Assembly (NCBI GenBank): GCA_037349315.1
Contig: JBAIAC010000020.1
Location: 1,798,001 to 1,862,000, forward strand
DNA: 64,000 nt
Direction: 5' to 3'
Origin: Chelydra serpentina
Taxonomy: Eukaryota > Chordata > Testudines > Chelydridae
Below, piece after piece: positions 33,706 through 46,312 of this stretch. The number at the start of each line of letters is the position of its first letter. Position 1 is the first letter of the stretch. The notes under the pieces are model-generated. The model saw only the letters and a program-made list of their open reading frames with translations, made no database searches and had not been told where the DNA came from. Made by a program: the position numbers and the translations under genes.

Positions 33706-34850
33706 TGTGACGGGTTGGGGTCACAGAGACCTGCTTGGTGCTGGACACCTGGTGTGCCAAGGCTACTTCTGCCCCTGCTTCCAGGCCTTTTCCAGCTTGG
33801 GACTCCCGAATCCTGTCTGTTTTGAGCCAGATTCCACTGATCTGCTGCAAACACAGACTCAGGTCTGAGCCAAGTCCACTAACCACGGTAAGGCTCCTGG
33901 AAGCGCTCTTGCCTTTGACACCCAGGTGCCCAGCTCCCTAAGAGGTTCAAACCCTTAATAAATCCGTTTCACCCTGTATAAAGCTTATACAGGGCAAACT
34001 CATAAATAGTGCGCCTTCTATTTCAAAGATAGAAAGATATGCACAGCTGTTTGCCCCGCTGGGTACCAGCTCGTACTCCAGGCAGCTTAAAAAGTAAAAA
34101 GTGATTTTAATAAGTACAGAAAGTAGGATTTAAGTGATTCCAAGTAGTGACAGACAGAACAAATTGAATTACTAAGTAAAATAAAATAAAACACGCAGGT
34201 CTATGTCTAATCAAACTTCACACAGATATCAAAACCTCACAGGCTCCAGCTTTCTTTCTTTCACAGGCTGTAAAGCTTCTAGCCTGGGTCCAGCAGTCGC
34301 TCACACCCCCTATTGTCTCTGTCCTTTGTTCAGTCTCTCTCAGGTATGTCCTTGGGGGGTGGAGAGCTTCTTTCTTTAGCCAGCTGAAGACAAAATGGAA
34401 GGGTCTCCCCCGGGCTTTTATAGTCTTTTTCCCCTCCCTGTGTAACATCCTGTTACCATGGAGTTTTTGGATCACCTGGGCAAGTCACATGTCCATGCAC
34501 CCTTCGGCAACCAGCCGAACCAGTTGCATTCCAGACCAGGCCCCGATGTGGATTGGGGTCTGCAACTTCTTTTGTCTGTTAAGTGCTGGTACTTAACTTG
34601 CACATTCTTTCCTCCGGACCTGGTCCCATGCTCTTACAAAGGCTATGCATAAAACCAGCAAATATAAAACCAATATTCATAACTTCAGCTACAACAATGA
34701 TACATGCATACAAACAGGAGGAATAGATTCAGTAGGTCGTAAATTTCACAGAGATATGTTACATGGTACATGTAGCATAAAACATATTCTAGTTACACAT
34801 ATACATTTATAAGCATCTCCCCATAAAGTTGTATGGGGTACACCGTCACA
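33706..34850 (-). mobile_element. Solo LTR, 1145 bp
   Basis: The ends tgtgacgg and ccgtcaca give TG...CA with an 8-bp inverted repeat. Perfect aagtg target duplications lie at 33701-33705 and 34851-34855. On the minus strand a TATA-type tataaaag lies at about 34422, followed by a GC-rich stretch, giving the direction. No internal region remains. Confidence 0.85.
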
Positions 34851-34859
34851 AAGTGTATT

Positions 34860-35667
34860 ACTAAGGAACAGAGATTTGTGATACTAAACAAGAGTAAAAG
34901 AGACACAATGGTTACACGTAAAACCAAAGTAAAAACAGACTTTCTATTGTCTAAAATGTAATAGAGTACAACCCAGGTCTCAGGCAATTTTCACCTAGAG
35001 TCAGTTCTCAGCATACTCAGCCCACATGGCTGGAAAAAAACCCTTTCACAGGTTGCAAGACCATTGGCCTCTTTGTCCCCTCTTCTCTGTTATAGTTGAG
35101 AAAACCTTGGAAATTGATTCTTTGAAAAGAGAAACAAAGACAAAGTTACACTTTCCTGCTGTTTGTTCCTCGGGGGCAGGCACCAGGCCCTTCTTCATCC
35201 TCTGGTCAATGTGCACTTTCAATTGGATTGATCGCTTTTTTTATCTTAGATGCAAATGTACTTTTGTTGTCCTTGGCTTGTAATCAAGACCACTTGTTTT
35301 CTCATCTGCCTGTCAGCTTGATCCATACAGGGATATAAATCCACATCCCTTCGTCTAGGACAGGCTTGTTTATCGACTGCCTCCACAACATATTTTATGA
35401 CCACATTTCCAGCACACATTCATGCATCCGATGAAGTGGGTTCTTAAATTTATTTCAGGATAAGCTTTCGTGGGTTGTTAGTCTCTAAGGTTCCAAAGGT
35501 ATTTTTCTTGTTTTCTTTTTCCTGACACAGACTAACATGGCTACTACACTGAAACCATTCTTAACTCTGTATACACACCCCATATATACATCATCTATTT
35601 ATGGCCAGTGTGTCACCAGTTCTCATACAATACCTTACAAGACACAGCATGGATACATATTGTGACA
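34860..35667 (-). mobile_element. Probable second LTR with a nested Penelope tail
   Basis: The minus-strand start tgtcacaatatgtatcc at 35667 is clear. The other end, near 34860-34880 (tgtgatac on plus), is uncertain. A Penelope tail lies at 35424-35560. No target duplication was confirmed. Confidence 0.45.
35424..35560 (+). mobile_element. Penelope-like tail, rearranged
   Basis: catccgatgaagtgggtt, aaatttatttcaggataagctttcgtggg and tgacacagactaacatggctactacactg are the tail landmarks. Their order shows an internal loss between the first two blocks. Confidence 0.65.
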
Positions 35668-35672
35668 ACAGT

Positions 35673-36650
35673 GTATTGGGTGTGGTGAGTTTGTCAGACC
35701 AGTTGGTATTTACTGTTAGAGAACAGTGTGCCCTTTGCCAACTGGCATAAAGGAGCTCTTAGGATCACACTGCAATTAGAAAATTAGCCTGTGGTCTTGG
35801 ATCAGCTAATTAACAAGCCTGCTGGGAATCTTGTGTGTATGAAAGCACCAAATAATAATGATTATCTGGTATATACAAGGTTCTGTTAAAAAATTCTGCA
35901 GTCTAGAATCCACCTATTTTTTGCCAGCCTTCATAATGCCTAAAATATTTTGCTTTTTAAAACAGTCTTTTAAAAGCCTGTTTTACATATAGAAGTGTTC
36001 AAGAGAGATTAAATTTACCCCAAAATAGCAATAGAATAAGCTCTATGAAGTTTTAATACAAATAACATTTTCCAGACTTAGCCATTCTTCTGTTCCCCTT
36101 ATAACTCAAGAAGTAACTCTGAGAGGAAGTGCAGAGTGAGAGTGTAATTCCTGCCTGGGGGGGAAAGCAAAACTGGTTTGTACCAGCAGCAGAAGCAGAG
36201 CTGCCTTTACTCTTCCAGGAGTAAATGCCTGTTGGCTGAGCTTGTATCAGTGTTGTCATTCTGAGGACTCTGCCTGCTTGGGCTAATGAGATCTAAAAAC
36301 TGCTCTAGTTATCATTATAAATAAAAGTTGGGTTTTTAAAGATGCTTTGATATCTGAATGCATAATCTGACATGTTACTGAGCGTACAATGAACTTTGCA
36401 CTTTTGTCCCTTTTCACTTCTTACGTATTATGTTTTTACTTTCTTTTTTCCAAAGTTACCCATTAACTGGAGCATCAGAATGAAACCTGTTTCTTAGGAG
36501 AGGGAGTGAGATGCCAGAGGCAATTCAGTTGGACAGTGATTTACTGTTCCTGAGGTTTTAAAAAACAACAGAAAAAGCACTGGTATCAACTTGATATTGC
36601 AGAAGTGAGACTGAAATTCTTGAAATGAGGCATTTGACATTGCTTTTTAG

Positions 36651-36715
<65 letters not shown>

Positions 36716-38435
36716 CACACACACACACACATTAGCATGATAAAAGTGAACAAAGTAAATATATGTGTTATAAAATGAATGCATTGCAGTAAATCTTAAC
36801 CCCTACAGAATGTTCTGATGGCAGAGAGTATTCTACAGATACATACCCTCTGCACAACACCACTTTATATGAAAAGGTTTTTATCTTGTGTTGCAGGCCA
36901 GTGGTCCTAATCTTCCACCACATCAACTGGGCATCTCCTATTGTCTGATCTTGTCCAGGGAGCAACCAATAAATGACTTAAAAGTATCATAGTTTCCAGT
37001 TAAAAAGCATCCTCACTATTCCAGGCCCCATCAGGAAATCCTCAGTGCTGCCCCAAGGAGTGGTCTGTTCAGGTGTTGCTGGTGACATTGCTCTTTCCCT
37101 CATTATTTACATCTTCATGGTGAGGTCGGTCACGGTGACAGAGCTAGCTGCACCTCTGACCATTCCTTGACCTCAGACCTCATGCTTTTACCTTTTCCCA
37201 CAGTTCTCCCACTCTGAGATCAGGTCCCAGGCTACAGTACTCTGTGGATCAACATTGCTTGCTGATTGGGTACAATATCTATGGTTCTTCTCCTTGGGTG
37301 TTTGTGAGCAGAGGTGAAGACAGTGACCCAAAACAGCCTTCTAATTGATTGATTTTTAACAGCAGGAACAAAATTTAGCATCAGATAAAAACAACGGGGC
37401 CGTAACTGGGCAGGGCAACTAGCCACCTAGTGTGCAAAGCCACAGGGGTGGGAAAATGGAGCAGAAAAAATATTTTAAAAATGGTAGGGGATGTAATTAT
37501 GTTTACTCACCCCAGGCACTAAAATGCCTAGTTCTGGCTCTGCAAAGCAACAAAAGGTCTGTGTGCATGTCTGTCTTACATAAGCCCTTCCACCCTGTGA
37601 TGGGAACTAAGGAAGACCTAGCTTCTTTTGACAATCCAGCAGGTGTCAATATGTTGCCTCTGAACAGCTCCCCAACAGCTCCCTTCCTGCACTGAGGGTG
37701 TGTCTTTTAAATGTAATCAGTCTTTGATCTCCTTGGTTTCCCAGATGGCCAAAACCAGGTTGGTATGCTTTTTGGAAAGAGGCATCGAGCCAACCTCCTC
37801 TGGCCACTTGCTCTCCCATTTTCTTGTAAAGACTGAAGAGTGTTTGCTGAAGATGAGTTTATGTTGCCTTCCTTCTTGTTTATGCCAACAGCCTGCTGTT
37901 AAACAAACCCAACATATTCATACAGTAAGCATTCCATACAACAATCAGAAACTATTCAAAATATATTACAAAGCAACTGCAAATTGCCACACTGACTTGC
38001 TGGGTGAAACTGTGGCCACTTCATTCCTCTTTCCTCATTCCACCTTCTTCAACTCTTGTTAACCTCTCCCAAATGAGCAAAGATCTGCCCTCTTTGTTTT
38101 GCTGTGTAATCTGCCATCCACTAACATCACAACAGTCACTCCTTCTTCTGTGCCCCATTAATTGTTTTTGCTGTGGCCACAGGGCTCTGTACCTACAGAA
38201 GTATGCTATCAAGCAGCCAGAGAATGATTCACTTTGTACAATGTGCACAACTTTGGTCTGTGCACAAACTTAGTGGAATCATGTCATTCAGAGGATTATA
38301 GTGTGTCCATGTCCTTTTTTGGTGTCCAGCTGCCGACCCTCCTCTTTCATGGCTGTGTACTCAAGGAATAAATAATCACCTGATGGTCTGACATCTTGAT
38401 TTGACATCTGCCCATCATGTAACATTGATTAGTGA
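35673..38435. other. No gene recognised
   Basis: Mostly unique AT-rich sequence with one composite microsatellite at 36651-36731. The frame at 37700-38062 has no family features. Confidence 0.35.
36651..36731. repeat. (TAGA)n(CA)n compound microsatellite
   Basis: About 16 taga units to 36715, then ca dinucleotides to 36731. Likely length-polymorphic. Confidence 0.95.
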
Positions 38436-38890
38436 ATATGCATCCACGATGACATATTCTGACAATGTCATATCAAATTTCTTTGAAGACCTTGACAACT
38501 GGAAGTCAGTTCATCAGCATAACAAGCTAATCATCTTAGGCAACTTCAGCACCGAAGCTACTTGCAATCATGAAGCTTAGCCTAAAGTAATTGGCGAACA
38601 TGATGTGGTGAAAGAGAACTTAAATAGCAAACTACTCCTCACAAAGTGCATGGAGAACCAGATAGTCATCACAAACACAATAGTTATAATTGATAGAAAA
38701 TGAAAGCTGAACAGCTCCAATCAACAGCAGAGCAAAGGGATGCTAATTTTTTTTAAGAGCTGAAGACTGTAGATACACCGCAAGCCAGTAGTACCACCCT
38801 TATCTGGAATGCTGATGGGTCAGGGTTGCTGACTGATGGTGAACAAATTCTGAAAAGATGGGCTGAAGCTGAACACTGTCATGATGTATG
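38436..38890 (+). pseudogene. RTE-clade LINE endonuclease fragment
   Basis: The plus frame reads SNFFEDLDNWKSVHQHNKL, then IILGNFSTEA, with NFS in place of the GDFN metal-binding block. LLTKCMENQIVITNT follows. Further on, in another frame, come LMGQG and GEQILKRWAE-like sequence. This is the pattern of RTE elements often annotated as craniofacial development protein 2-like. Stops, a GD-to-GN change and an internal loss make it inactive. Confidence 0.55.
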
Positions 38891-39198
38891 AAGTGCCTCA
38901 CAAGTGTGAGTGCCAATCTCAGAAAACAGGGCAGAAACCCCACCATGGGGGGTATATTCTATAATTAGATTTCACCAAACCAGTAATAAATGTGAACTCC
39001 TGGATCACTATATTACCATTACTAGTCCCCTTAGGCTCTCCAGCTCCTCTCACCACCTACACAAACTAGACTTTGTGATAATTGTCCCTTCTACCAAATA
39101 TCACATCACATTCATAGAATCGCAGAATATCAAGGTTGGAAGGAACCTCAGGAGGTAATCTAGTCCAACCTCCGGCTCAAATCAGGACCAATCCCTAA

Positions 39199-41830
39199 CT
39201 AAATCATCCCAGCCAGGGCTTTGTCAAGCCTGACCTTAAAAACCACCACCTCCCTAGGGAGAAGATTCCACCACCCATTCCAGAGCTTCACCACCATCCT
39301 AGTGAAAATGTTTTCCCTAATATACAACCTAAACCTTCCCCACTGCAACTTGAGACCATTACTCCTTGTTTTGTCATCTGGTACCACTGAGAACAGTCTA
39401 GAGCCATAATCTTTGGAACCTCCGTTCAGGTAGTTGAAAACAGATATCAAATCCCTCCTCATTCTTCTTTTCTGCAGACTAAATAATCCCGGTTCCTTCA
39501 GCCTCTTCTCATAAGTCATGTGCTCCAGCCCCCTAATCATTTTTGTTGCCCTCCACCTGACTCTTTCCAATTTCTCCACATCCTTGTAGTGTGGGGCCCA
39601 AAACTGGACACAGTACTCCAGATGAGGCCTCACCAGTGCTGAATAGAGGGGAATGATCACGTCCCTCGATCTGCTGGCAATGACTCTGCACTTGTCCTTG
39701 TTGAACCTCATCAGATTTCTTTTGGCCCAATCCTCTAATTTGTCTAGGTCCCTCTGTATCCTATCCCTACCCTCCAGCGTATCTATCACTCCTCCCAATT
39801 TAGTGTCATCTGAAAACTTGATGAGGGTGCAATCCACGCCATCCTCAAAATCATTAAAGATAATGAACAAAACCGGCCACAGGACCGACCCTGGGGCACT
39901 CCGCTTGATACCGGCTGCGAACTAGACATGGAGCCTTTGATCACTACCCGTTGAGCTCGACGATCTAGCCAGCTTTCTATCCACCTTATATTCCATTCAT
40001 CCAGCCCATACTTCTTTAACTTGCTGCCAAGAATACTGTGGGAGACCGTATCAAAAGCTTTGCTAAAGTCAAAGAATAACACATCCACTGCTTTCCCCTC
40101 ACCTACAGAGCCAGTTATCTCATTATAGAAGGCACTTAGGTTAGTCAGGCATAACTTGACCTTGGTGAATCCATGCTGACTGTTCCTAATCACTTTCCAT
40201 TCCTTGAGGACCTGCTCCATGATTTTTTCAGGGACTGAGGTGAGGCTGACTGGCCTGTAGTTCCCCGGATCCTCCTTCTTCCCTTTTTTAAAGATGGGCA
40301 CTACATTAGCCTTTTTCCAGTCATCTGAGACGTCCCCCGATAACCATGAGTTTTCAAAGATAATGGCCAATGGCTCTGCAATCACATCCACCAATTCCTT
40401 TAGCACCCTCGGATGCAGTGCATCCGGCCCCATGGACTTGTGCTCATCCAGCTTTTCTAAATAGTCGTGAACCACTTCTTTCTCCACAGAGGGCTGGTCA
40501 CCTCCTACCCATACTGTGCTGACCAGTGCCGTAATCTGGGAGTGACCTTGTTCGTGAAGAAAGAGGCAAAAAAAGCAGTGAGTACATTAGCTTTTGCCAC
40601 ATCCTCTGTCACTAGATTGCCTCCCCACACCTTCTTCATTGTTAACATACCTGAATAAACTCTTCTAGTTACTCTTAACATCCCTTGCTAGCTGCAACTC
40701 CAAATGTGATTTGGCCTTCCTGATTTCACTCCTGCATGCCTGAGCAATATTTTTATACTCCTCCCTGGTCATTTGTCCAATCTTCCACTTCTTGGTAAGC
40801 TGCTTTTTTGTGTTTAAGACGAGCAAGGATTTCACTGTTAAGCCAAGTTGGTCGCCTGCCATATTTACTTTTCTTTCTACACATCGGGATGGTTTGTTCC
40901 TGCAACCTCAATAAGGATTCTTTAAAATACAGCCACCTCTCCTAGAGTTCTTTCCCGCTCATGTTATTCTCCCAGGGGATCCTGCCCATCAGTTCCCTGA
41001 GGGAGTCAAAGTCTCCTTTTCTGAAGTCCAGGGTCCATATTCTGCTGCTCTCCTTTCTTCCTTGTGTCAGGATCCTGAACTCGACCATCTCATGGTCACT
41101 GCCTCCCAGGTTCCCATCCACTATTGCTTCCCCTACTAATTCTTCCTGTTGTGAGCAGCAGGTCAAGAAGAGCTCTGCCCCTAGTTGGTTCCTCCAGCAC
41201 TTGCACCAGGAAATTGTCCCCTACACTTTCCAAAAACTTCCTGGATTTTCTGTGCACTGCTCTATTGCTCTCCCAGCAGATATTGGCATGATTGAAGTCC
41301 CCCATGAGAACCAGGGCCTGTGATCTAGTAACTTCTGTTAGTTGCCTGAAGAAAGCCTCATCCACCTCATCCCTCTGGTCTGGTGGTCTATAGCAGACTC
41401 CTTGTATATATCACCCTTGTTGCTCACACTTCTAAACTTAATCCAGAGACTCTAAGGTTTTTCTGGTTTTATACCGGAGCTCTGAGCAGTCATAATGCAT
41501 TATATACAATGCAACACCCCCACCTTTTCTGCCCTGCCTGTCTTTCCTGAACAGTTTATATCCATCCATGGCAGTACTCCAGTCATGTGAGTTATCCTAC
41601 CAAGTCTCTGTTATTCCAGTCATATCACAGTTCCTTGACTGTGCCAGGACTTCCAGTTCTCCCTGCTTGTTCCCCAGGCTTCTTGCATTTGTGTATAGGC
41701 ACTTAAGATAACTCGCTGATTGTCCTGTTTTCTCAGTATGAGACAGGAGTCCTCCCGTCCTGCGCTCTCCTGCTCGTGCTTCCTCCTGGTATCCCACTTC
41801 CCCACGTACCTCGGGGCTTTGGTCTCCTTC
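39199..41830 (-). pseudogene. CR1 ORF2 (endonuclease and reverse transcriptase), frameshifted
   Basis: Endonuclease starts with CLYTNARSLGNKQGELE (41700) and continues with [14 protein letters not shown] (41300) and [10 protein letters not shown] (41100). RT follows: MGPDALHPRVLKELVD (40440), [11 protein letters not shown] (40250), FFDFSKAFDTVSH (40060) and FSDDTKLGG (39800), where S replaces the usual A but both catalytic aspartates remain. The thumb region matches the CR1 copy at 16520 apart from the 60-codon loss. Multiple frameshifts rule out activity. Confidence 0.85.
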
Positions 41831-42024
41831 CCATGGTGAACCTAGTTTAAAGCCCTTCTCACTAGGTTGGCCAGCCTGCTTCCAAAGATGCTCTTCCCTC
41901 TCTTCATTAGGTGGAGCCCATCTCTGCCTGGCAATCCTTCGTCTTGGAACACCATCCCATGGTCAAAGAATCCAAAGCCTTCTCTCTGACCCCACCTGCG
42001 TAGCCATTTGTTGTCTTCCACGAT

Positions 42025-43706
42025 TCAACGGTCTCTACCTGGGCCTTTTCCTTCCACAGGGAGGACGAGAACATGCGCCTCAAACTCCTTTATCCTTCTC
42101 CCCAGAGCCATGTAGCCTGTAGTGATCCTCTCAAGATCATTCTTGGCAGTATCATTGCTACCTATGTGGAGAAGCAGGAAGCGGTAGCGATCTGAGGGCT
42201 TGATGACTCTCGGCATTCTCTCCGTCACATTGTGAATCCTACTTCCTGGGAAGCAGCACACATCTTGGTGTTCCCGGTCGGGATGGCAGATAGATGACTC
42301 AGTCCCCCTTAGGAGGGAGTCCCTGACCACCACCACCTGTGTCATAAATATAAAAGGAAGGGGGAAAGGTCTGATACAGTGCTATATAATCCTCTTACCA
42401 GTAAATGGTTAAGACTCAGGTAACCTGGCTGACATCTGACCAATAAGGGGACAAGATACTTTCAAATCTTGGGAGGGGTGAAGTTTTTGTGTGTGGCTCT
42501 TTGTCTGAGTTAGTGTTATCTCGGGGGACAAAAAAGGACCGGCAGAAAATCAGTCTCCTCCAACCCAGCTTCCTCAAACCTTCAATATTTCACATAAGTT
42601 TAGTCAGGCATTGCGAATAGGTTGTTTCTTTGTTTTTGCTTGTGGAGTTTTCCCTGTGTAAAGGGAGGTTTATTCCTATTTTCTGTAGCTTGAACTTTCC
42701 CTGTGTTAGCGGGAGGGGTTATTCCTGTTTTTCTGTAACTTTAAGGTTTTGTCCAGAGGGGGAATCTCTCTGAGTTTGGAAATTGAGTACCCTGTAAAAT
42801 AGTTACCATCCTGATTTTACAGAGATGATTTTTACCTTCTTTATTTTAATAAAATCCTTCTTTTAAGAAGCTGACTGTTTCTATTATTCTAAGACCCCGG
42901 GGGTGGGGTTTTAGATCACTGTGTAACCAGTTGGTTAGGAGATTATTCTCAAGCTCTCCAGGAAAGGGAGTGTATGGGTTTGAGAGGGAATTTGGGGGGG
43001 GGGGGGGAGGGGAACTTCAAGTGGTTCCTTTCCCAGGTTCCTGTTTAAAACACTTGATGGTGGCAGTGAGAGAATCATTTCTCAGGGTGCAGGGAATTTT
43101 GTACCTTGGGGGTTTTAACCTACGCTGGTAGAAATAAACTTAGGGGGTCTTCATGCGGGTCCCCAAATCTGTACCCTAGAGTTCAGAGTGGGGAGAGAAC
43201 CTTGAGAACCCGCCTCCTTCTCTTAGGAGTGGCGGTCGTGGAACCACCATCCCGCATCTCATGCCTTTCAATCGGTGGAGTCTCCTTCTGCTCCCTTCCC
43301 TCAGATTTATCATCTAGTCCACTCTCCGCATTAGTACCTGTGGAGAGAATATGAAAATGGTTGCTCGCCTGTATCTGCATTGCTGGTACATGGATGCTCC
43401 TCTTTCTTCTTCTGGAGGTCACATGCTGCCAATTTTCTTCACCGTCCTTCTGTCCCCACTGTGCAGCTGTTCTGAATCTTCAGAATGTTGTGCCCATAGA
43501 AGCATATCCTGACGTCTGTCCAGGAAATCTTCATTTTCTCTTATTCAACGCAGGGTTGAAACTTGTTTCTCCAGTCCTTGAACCTTCTCTTCCAATATGG
43601 AGACCAGCTTGTACTTTGTACAGACGAAGTTGCTTCTGTTCTGTGGAAGAAAGACAAACATGGCACATCCTGTGCAGGTCACAACAGCTGATCGCTCACC
43701 ATCCAT
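42025..43706 (-). pseudogene. CR1 ORF1 with esterase domain, interrupted by LTR
   Basis: The start codon lies at 43704-43706. The first segment has TCTGCAMFVFLPQ, then FVCTKYKLVSILEEKVQ, a zinc-binding region in which the last cysteine of CTKC is now tyrosine, leading into a coiled coil. After the LTR comes VVVRDSLLRGTE (42315), where the G of the GDS motif is changed to R, and LLLHIGSNDTAKND (42170). The SGNH serine and NDT are present, but the glycine change, stops and the insertion abolish function. Confidence 0.75.
42340..43207 (+). mobile_element. Solo LTR, family 1 (copy 2), inside CR1 ORF1
   Basis: It starts tgtcataaatat and ends ccttgaga (expected ccctgaca). Flanks acctg (42335-42339) and acccg (43208-43212) fit a 5-bp duplication with one mismatch. 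ttttaataaaatcc near 42845 is the probable polyadenylation signal. A 14-base G run occupies 42994-43007. It is opposite in orientation to copy 1 at 5471. Confidence 0.75.
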
Positions 43707-43741
43707 ATCACCTTCCTTTTAAGAGCTTCCTCAGCTGTTGA

Positions 43742-44915
43742 AGTAACTACTTAGAGAAGCCTTCAAGATGAAAGCCTCAGTGGGCTCTCCCCAGGTGAAC
43801 TCCCAGTCAAACTCCGTCTGTTAGGCTCTCTGCTGTTGTTCACCGCTCAGCTGGTTTGCAACTGGCTGCCTTTTTATAGCAATCAGGCCCACCTGGAACA
43901 AAGCACTCCCAATTCACACTTTTCAAACAATCAAGCACACGGTCAAATTGACAAACTGTCCCCGCAACAGACACTCAGATATTCACCCCCCCAGCTCCCA
44001 ACACATCCCCCCTCATGCAGCACTTGGCGTAGCTCCTTTTGGACAGATCCCAGTCAAACTCCCTCTGTTAGCCGCTCTGCTGTTCGCCACGGTTAGTCCC
44101 AAACTCAAAGGGTCAGTCATTCACCTCCAGGTCAACTGGCACTCTGGATCTTACCAAAGACAAAACTGGCAGCCAATTTATCCAATAAACTAACTACAGA
44201 TTTATTAATTAAGAGAAAGAAATGTGAATTATTGAGAGGTTAAAGCAGGTAAAATACATTAACAGGTGAATCTAACTTTGTATGTCATAGAATCACAGAA
44301 TATCAGGGTTCGAAAGGACCTCAGGAGGTCATCTAGTCCAACCCCCTGCTCCAAGATGATAACAGACATGTACTAATCTGCTAATTTTCCATAAGTCTCT
44401 CAGGGTTACCCAAAATAACTTTGGGGATCTCTGTCCATTCATTCAGCATTCCACCCTATTAGAATCTAACAGTCAAGAGATACATAATCGTTCCCTGGAT
44501 CCATTGTTATAGCTGCTTTCTGTGGAAAGCAATCTGACAAGTGTTTTCAACACAGCATGGACTTTTCCTCTGTTGACTAAATTCAGACTTAATTGGAGGA
44601 TTTCCATTGTCACACACAATGACCCATGCTTCGAAGTTAACATGCTTCTTCATTTACTATTCCAAGGCTCCAATCCCTTTTGATGAGCAATTCAAGTACA
44701 TAATTCAACTGCTTTCCATTACATTATAATAGGGACAGATAAGCGAAATCAATACAAGTAACATTTCATTTGTTTCATGCAGTTTACACATCAAAAATCT
44801 TCTTATCTTAGCACTAGCATGTATTTTGGTCTAGGGTTATCCAATTACTGGGTTTATATAATGTAATGCAATAGGGTTCCGAGAGGTGAATATAGCTGGA
44901 TCACTTGGTAACACT
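43742..44915. other. CR1 5' flank or unassigned LTR-like sequence
   Basis: Two similar blocks occur about 248 bp apart (cagtcaaactccgtctgttagg at 43804 and cagtcaaactccctctgttag at 44052). A minus-strand gctataaaaagg lies at about 43880. This could be a repeated CR1 promoter region or an LTR ending near 44915 (cttggtaaca). I cannot decide. Confidence 0.3.
44286..44352 (-). mobile_element. CR1 3' tail, 67 bp
   Basis: tagaatcacagaatatcagggttcg...aggtcatctagtccaaccccctgct is a CR1 3' end in minus orientation, severely 5'-truncated. Confidence 0.85.
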
Positions 44916-44984
44916 GCCACTAAGTATTTAATTTAACATACTAACAGGAAGGAAAATACCAAAGAAACCCACCACAGTAGCATT

Positions 44985-45686
44985 TATCTTCAAAAAGAGG
45001 CACTACAAAAAATGAGGAGGCTAGTTAAATGGAAATTAAAAGGAACAGTAATAAGAATAAAATTCCTGCAAGCACCCTGGAAACTTTTTTTAAATGCCAT
45101 AATAGAGGCTATATGTGCACCCCAAATAACAATAACAATAAATAATTAAAAAGTAAGAGGAGCAAAAAATGTCACCATGGCTAAACGACAGAGGTGGTTG
45201 GAGACAAAAAGACATCTTTTGGAATTCTAATTCCTACTGAGGAAAATAGAAAGGAGCATAAACTCTGGCAAGTAACGTGTAAAAGTATCAGGCCAAAAAA
45301 GACAGTGAAGAGCAACTAGAAAAAGACACAAAAATTGACAGCAGAATATTTTTAAGTACAGCAGAAGCAGGAAACCTGCCAATCAGTGGCTCCAGTGGAT
45401 GATCAAGGTGCTAAAGGAGCACTCAAGGACCACAGTACCACTGCAGAGAAGCTAAATGAATACTTTGCATTGGTCTTCACTGCAGAGGATGTGAGGGAAA
45501 TACCCAAATTGAGCTATTCTTTTAAGGTGACAAATCTAAGGAACTGTCCCGGATTGAGGTGTCTATAACAGAGGTGTTGAAACAAATTGATAAATTAAAC
45601 AATAATAAGTCACCAGGACCAGATGGTATTCATCAAAACGTTCTGAAAGAACTCAAATATGAAATTGCAGAACTCCTAACTGTGGT
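44985..45686 (+). pseudogene. CR1/L2-like LINE ORF2 fragment (separate family)
   Basis: A decayed linker precedes IEVSITEVLKQIDKLNNN followed by KSPGPDGIHQNVLKELKYEI at 45553-45665, the start of an RT domain. The sequence is diverged from the CR1 copies in this window, so it is another LINE family. It stops where a Penelope element begins. Confidence 0.55.
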
Positions 45687-46300
45687 ATAAAGAACAGGAT
45701 TACTTGTGGCACCTTAGAGACTAACAAATTTATTTCAGCATAAGCTTTCATGGGTTAGAACCCATTTCATCAGACACATGGAATGGAACACACAGTAAGC
45801 AGATATTTATACATTCAGAGAAACATGAAAAGGTGGCAGTGCCCATACCAACTTTAAGAGGCTAATTAATTAAGAGGAACTATATCAGCAGGGGGGAAAA
45901 AACTTTTGAAGTGATAATCAAGATGGCCCATTGCGGACAGCTGACACAAAGGTGTGAGTGAGGATAGTTAACAAAGGGAAATAGATTCAATTAACGTAAT
46001 GGCCAAGACATTCCCAGTCTCTGTTCAAACCTGAGTTGATGGTATCAAGTTTGCATATTAATTCAAGTTCAACAGCTTCTCGTTGAAGTCTGTTTTTGAA
46101 GTTTTTCTGTTGCAAAATTGCCACCTTTAAGTCTGTCAGTGAGTGATTAGAGAGGTTGAAATGTTATCCTACTGGTTTTTTAATGGTATGATTCCTGATG
46201 TCAGATTTGTGTCCGTTTATTCTTTTGCGTAGAGACTGTCCGGTTTGGCCAATGTACATGGCAGAGGGGCATTGCTGGCACATGATGGCATATATTTTCC
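45687..46300 (-). mobile_element. Penelope-like element, 5'-truncated, with GIY-YIG region
   Basis: On the minus strand, endonuclease coding sequence (45987-46259) is followed by a 3' untranslated part and then the tail containing catgaaagcttatgctgaaataaatttg and ttagtctctaaggtgccacaag at 45695-45760. This links the short tail repeats elsewhere in the window to an element with a protein domain. The upstream junction abuts a CR1. Confidence 0.75.
45987..46259 (-). pseudogene. GIY-YIG endonuclease domain of a Penelope-like element
   Basis: The minus frame opens [20 protein letters not shown]: the second half of the GIY-YIG signature plus the family's conserved arginine region. KKPVG, a stop in place of a glutamate codon (expected GEHF), LKVAILQQKNFKNRLQREA with the conserved glutamate region, and INSGLNRDWE at the end follow. 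In Penelope-like elements this domain lies C-terminal to the RT and nicks target DNA. Only one in-frame stop is present. The RT itself is absent. Confidence 0.75.
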
Positions 46301-46312
46301 CCTACTTGCTTC

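Larger units (their letters stand above)
39108..43740 (-). mobile_element. Long CR1 LINE split by an LTR
   Basis: The 3' tail (tagaatatcaaggttggaagg on plus, at 39121 onward) is at the low end and ORF1 is at the high end. The element is near full length with both ORFs, interrupted by the LTR at 42340-43207. ORF2 has frameshifts and lost about 60 codons between [12 protein letters not shown] and [13 protein letters not shown] (near 39683). The 5' boundary is approximate. Confidence 0.85.
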
